Origin: Diorhabda sublineata
Taxonomy: Eukaryota > Arthropoda > Insecta > Coleoptera > Chrysomelidae
DNA length: 64,000 bases
Direction of reading: 5' to 3'
NCBI RefSeq assembly: GCF_026230105.1
Contig: NC_079475.1
Coordinates: 35,648,086-35,712,085, forward strand
Positions 63,383-64,000 of this stretch are shown here, one piece after another. How positions within the stretch are numbered: the stretch's first letter is position 1; every line of letters starts with the position of its first letter. The notes beneath the pieces are model-generated. The model saw only the letters and a program-made list of their open reading frames with translations, did not search any database and was not told the DNA's origin. The translations under genes and the position numbers were made by a program.

Positions 63383-64000
63383 ATATTAGTATAGGTCCAT
63401 TTGAGAAATTCAAATGTTCAGTCTATCGTTTCTAACATTTATTATACGTTACATAATAAACCCTAAAACTAAGTAATTAATACAAAATAACCAACCACTT
63501 TATGCGAAAATATAAAACTTTTTATCCAGATATACATTTCAGAGAATTTATTTAAATTAATCAAAACAACTATGATCAGAAAATAAATTATATAAATATC
63601 AATATTATGCAAATTTCTGATGTTATTTAGTGTGTTCTTGACAAATTTTGTCAACTTGAAACATTTCATGTGATAATATATTTCGTGTCAGGTGACTGGA
63701 GTTCTTTTAAGGAGGCAAACCCTGTAATACGAAATCAATTTTCCCCACGACTAAGTAAATACATTTCTATTAGGTCTGGTCCACCAGCCCACGTTAAAAA
63801 AAATATTACCAGCAAACTGATTTTTTGTGAGTGTTTCAAAGTTTCCGAGTCCGACAACTTTTTGTATATGCAATCATTTGGCAGCGGGGACGATAACGTT
63901 GGAAAATTGGAAAACAAGTTTTCATGAAAAGGTATTTGATAATGATTAGCAGGCTAATGTATTCAAAACATTACCAATGTAGTATACTTGAACTTATTAA

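Noticed and set aside
63670..63927. 85-codon plus-strand ORF after an acceptor-like TTCGTGTCAG
   Set aside because: No recognised domain; it runs into sequence without a donor and cannot be joined to other exons in the window.
1..64000. CRISPR arrays, rRNA or tRNA genes, bacterial-type operons
   Set aside because: No regularly spaced repeats, no tRNA A/B box pairs with acceptor stems that I could recognise, and all genes are intron-containing eukaryotic types.

Overview
This is eukaryotic nuclear DNA, very AT-rich, with multi-exon genes, GT-AG introns and many decayed transposons. The gene set (an Sfmbt-type Polycomb protein with an FCS finger and MBT repeats, an insect-type glycogen phosphorylase, CCDC85, ZC3H11A and an SR splicing factor) points to an insect. 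The transposon mix would suit a beetle, but the order is a guess. No bacterial, viral, CRISPR or rRNA/tRNA feature was recognised.

Layout. (1) 1-4842, minus strand: 5' half of Sfmbt, eight coding exons, running off the left edge. (2) 4860-12140: intergenic, holding a nearly intact 1.3 kb DD41D-type Tc1/mariner element (8491-9812). (3) 12143-16882, minus: four coding exons of a small SR protein (RS, RRM, CCHC knuckle, RS). (4) 19596-30193, minus: eight exons of a CCDC85 orthologue; its introns hold Tc1, non-LTR, MITE and solo-LTR insertions. (5) 30200-35200: spacer with a mariner remnant and a short Harbinger-type element carrying a MADF fragment. (6) 35362-48021, plus: complete glycogen phosphorylase in eight coding exons, 849 aa, with large transposon-filled introns. 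(7) 48022-51770: spacer with a direct repeat and a piggyBac remnant. (8) 51774-61755, minus: six coding exons of ZC3H11A, 432 aa, plus an upstream 5' UTR exon. (9) 62000-64000: no confident gene; an LTR-like sequence near 63.1-63.4 kb.

Exon boundaries were joined by hand from splice signals and codon phase; in all five genes the phases close without leftover bases, which is the main support for the models. The genes do not look functionally linked: they cover chromatin repression, splicing, cell-junction coiled coils, glycogen breakdown and mRNA export.

I found no previously undescribed multi-gene system. The points most worth a second look are the young DD41D element broken by one extra T, the TAA-flanked Harbinger derivative with a MADF exon, the inverted retrotransposon tails that bracket one ZC3H11A exon, the solo LTR about 34 bp from a CCDC85 splice acceptor, and two unexplained exon-like ORFs (23.8-24.05 kb and 43.0-43.1 kb).
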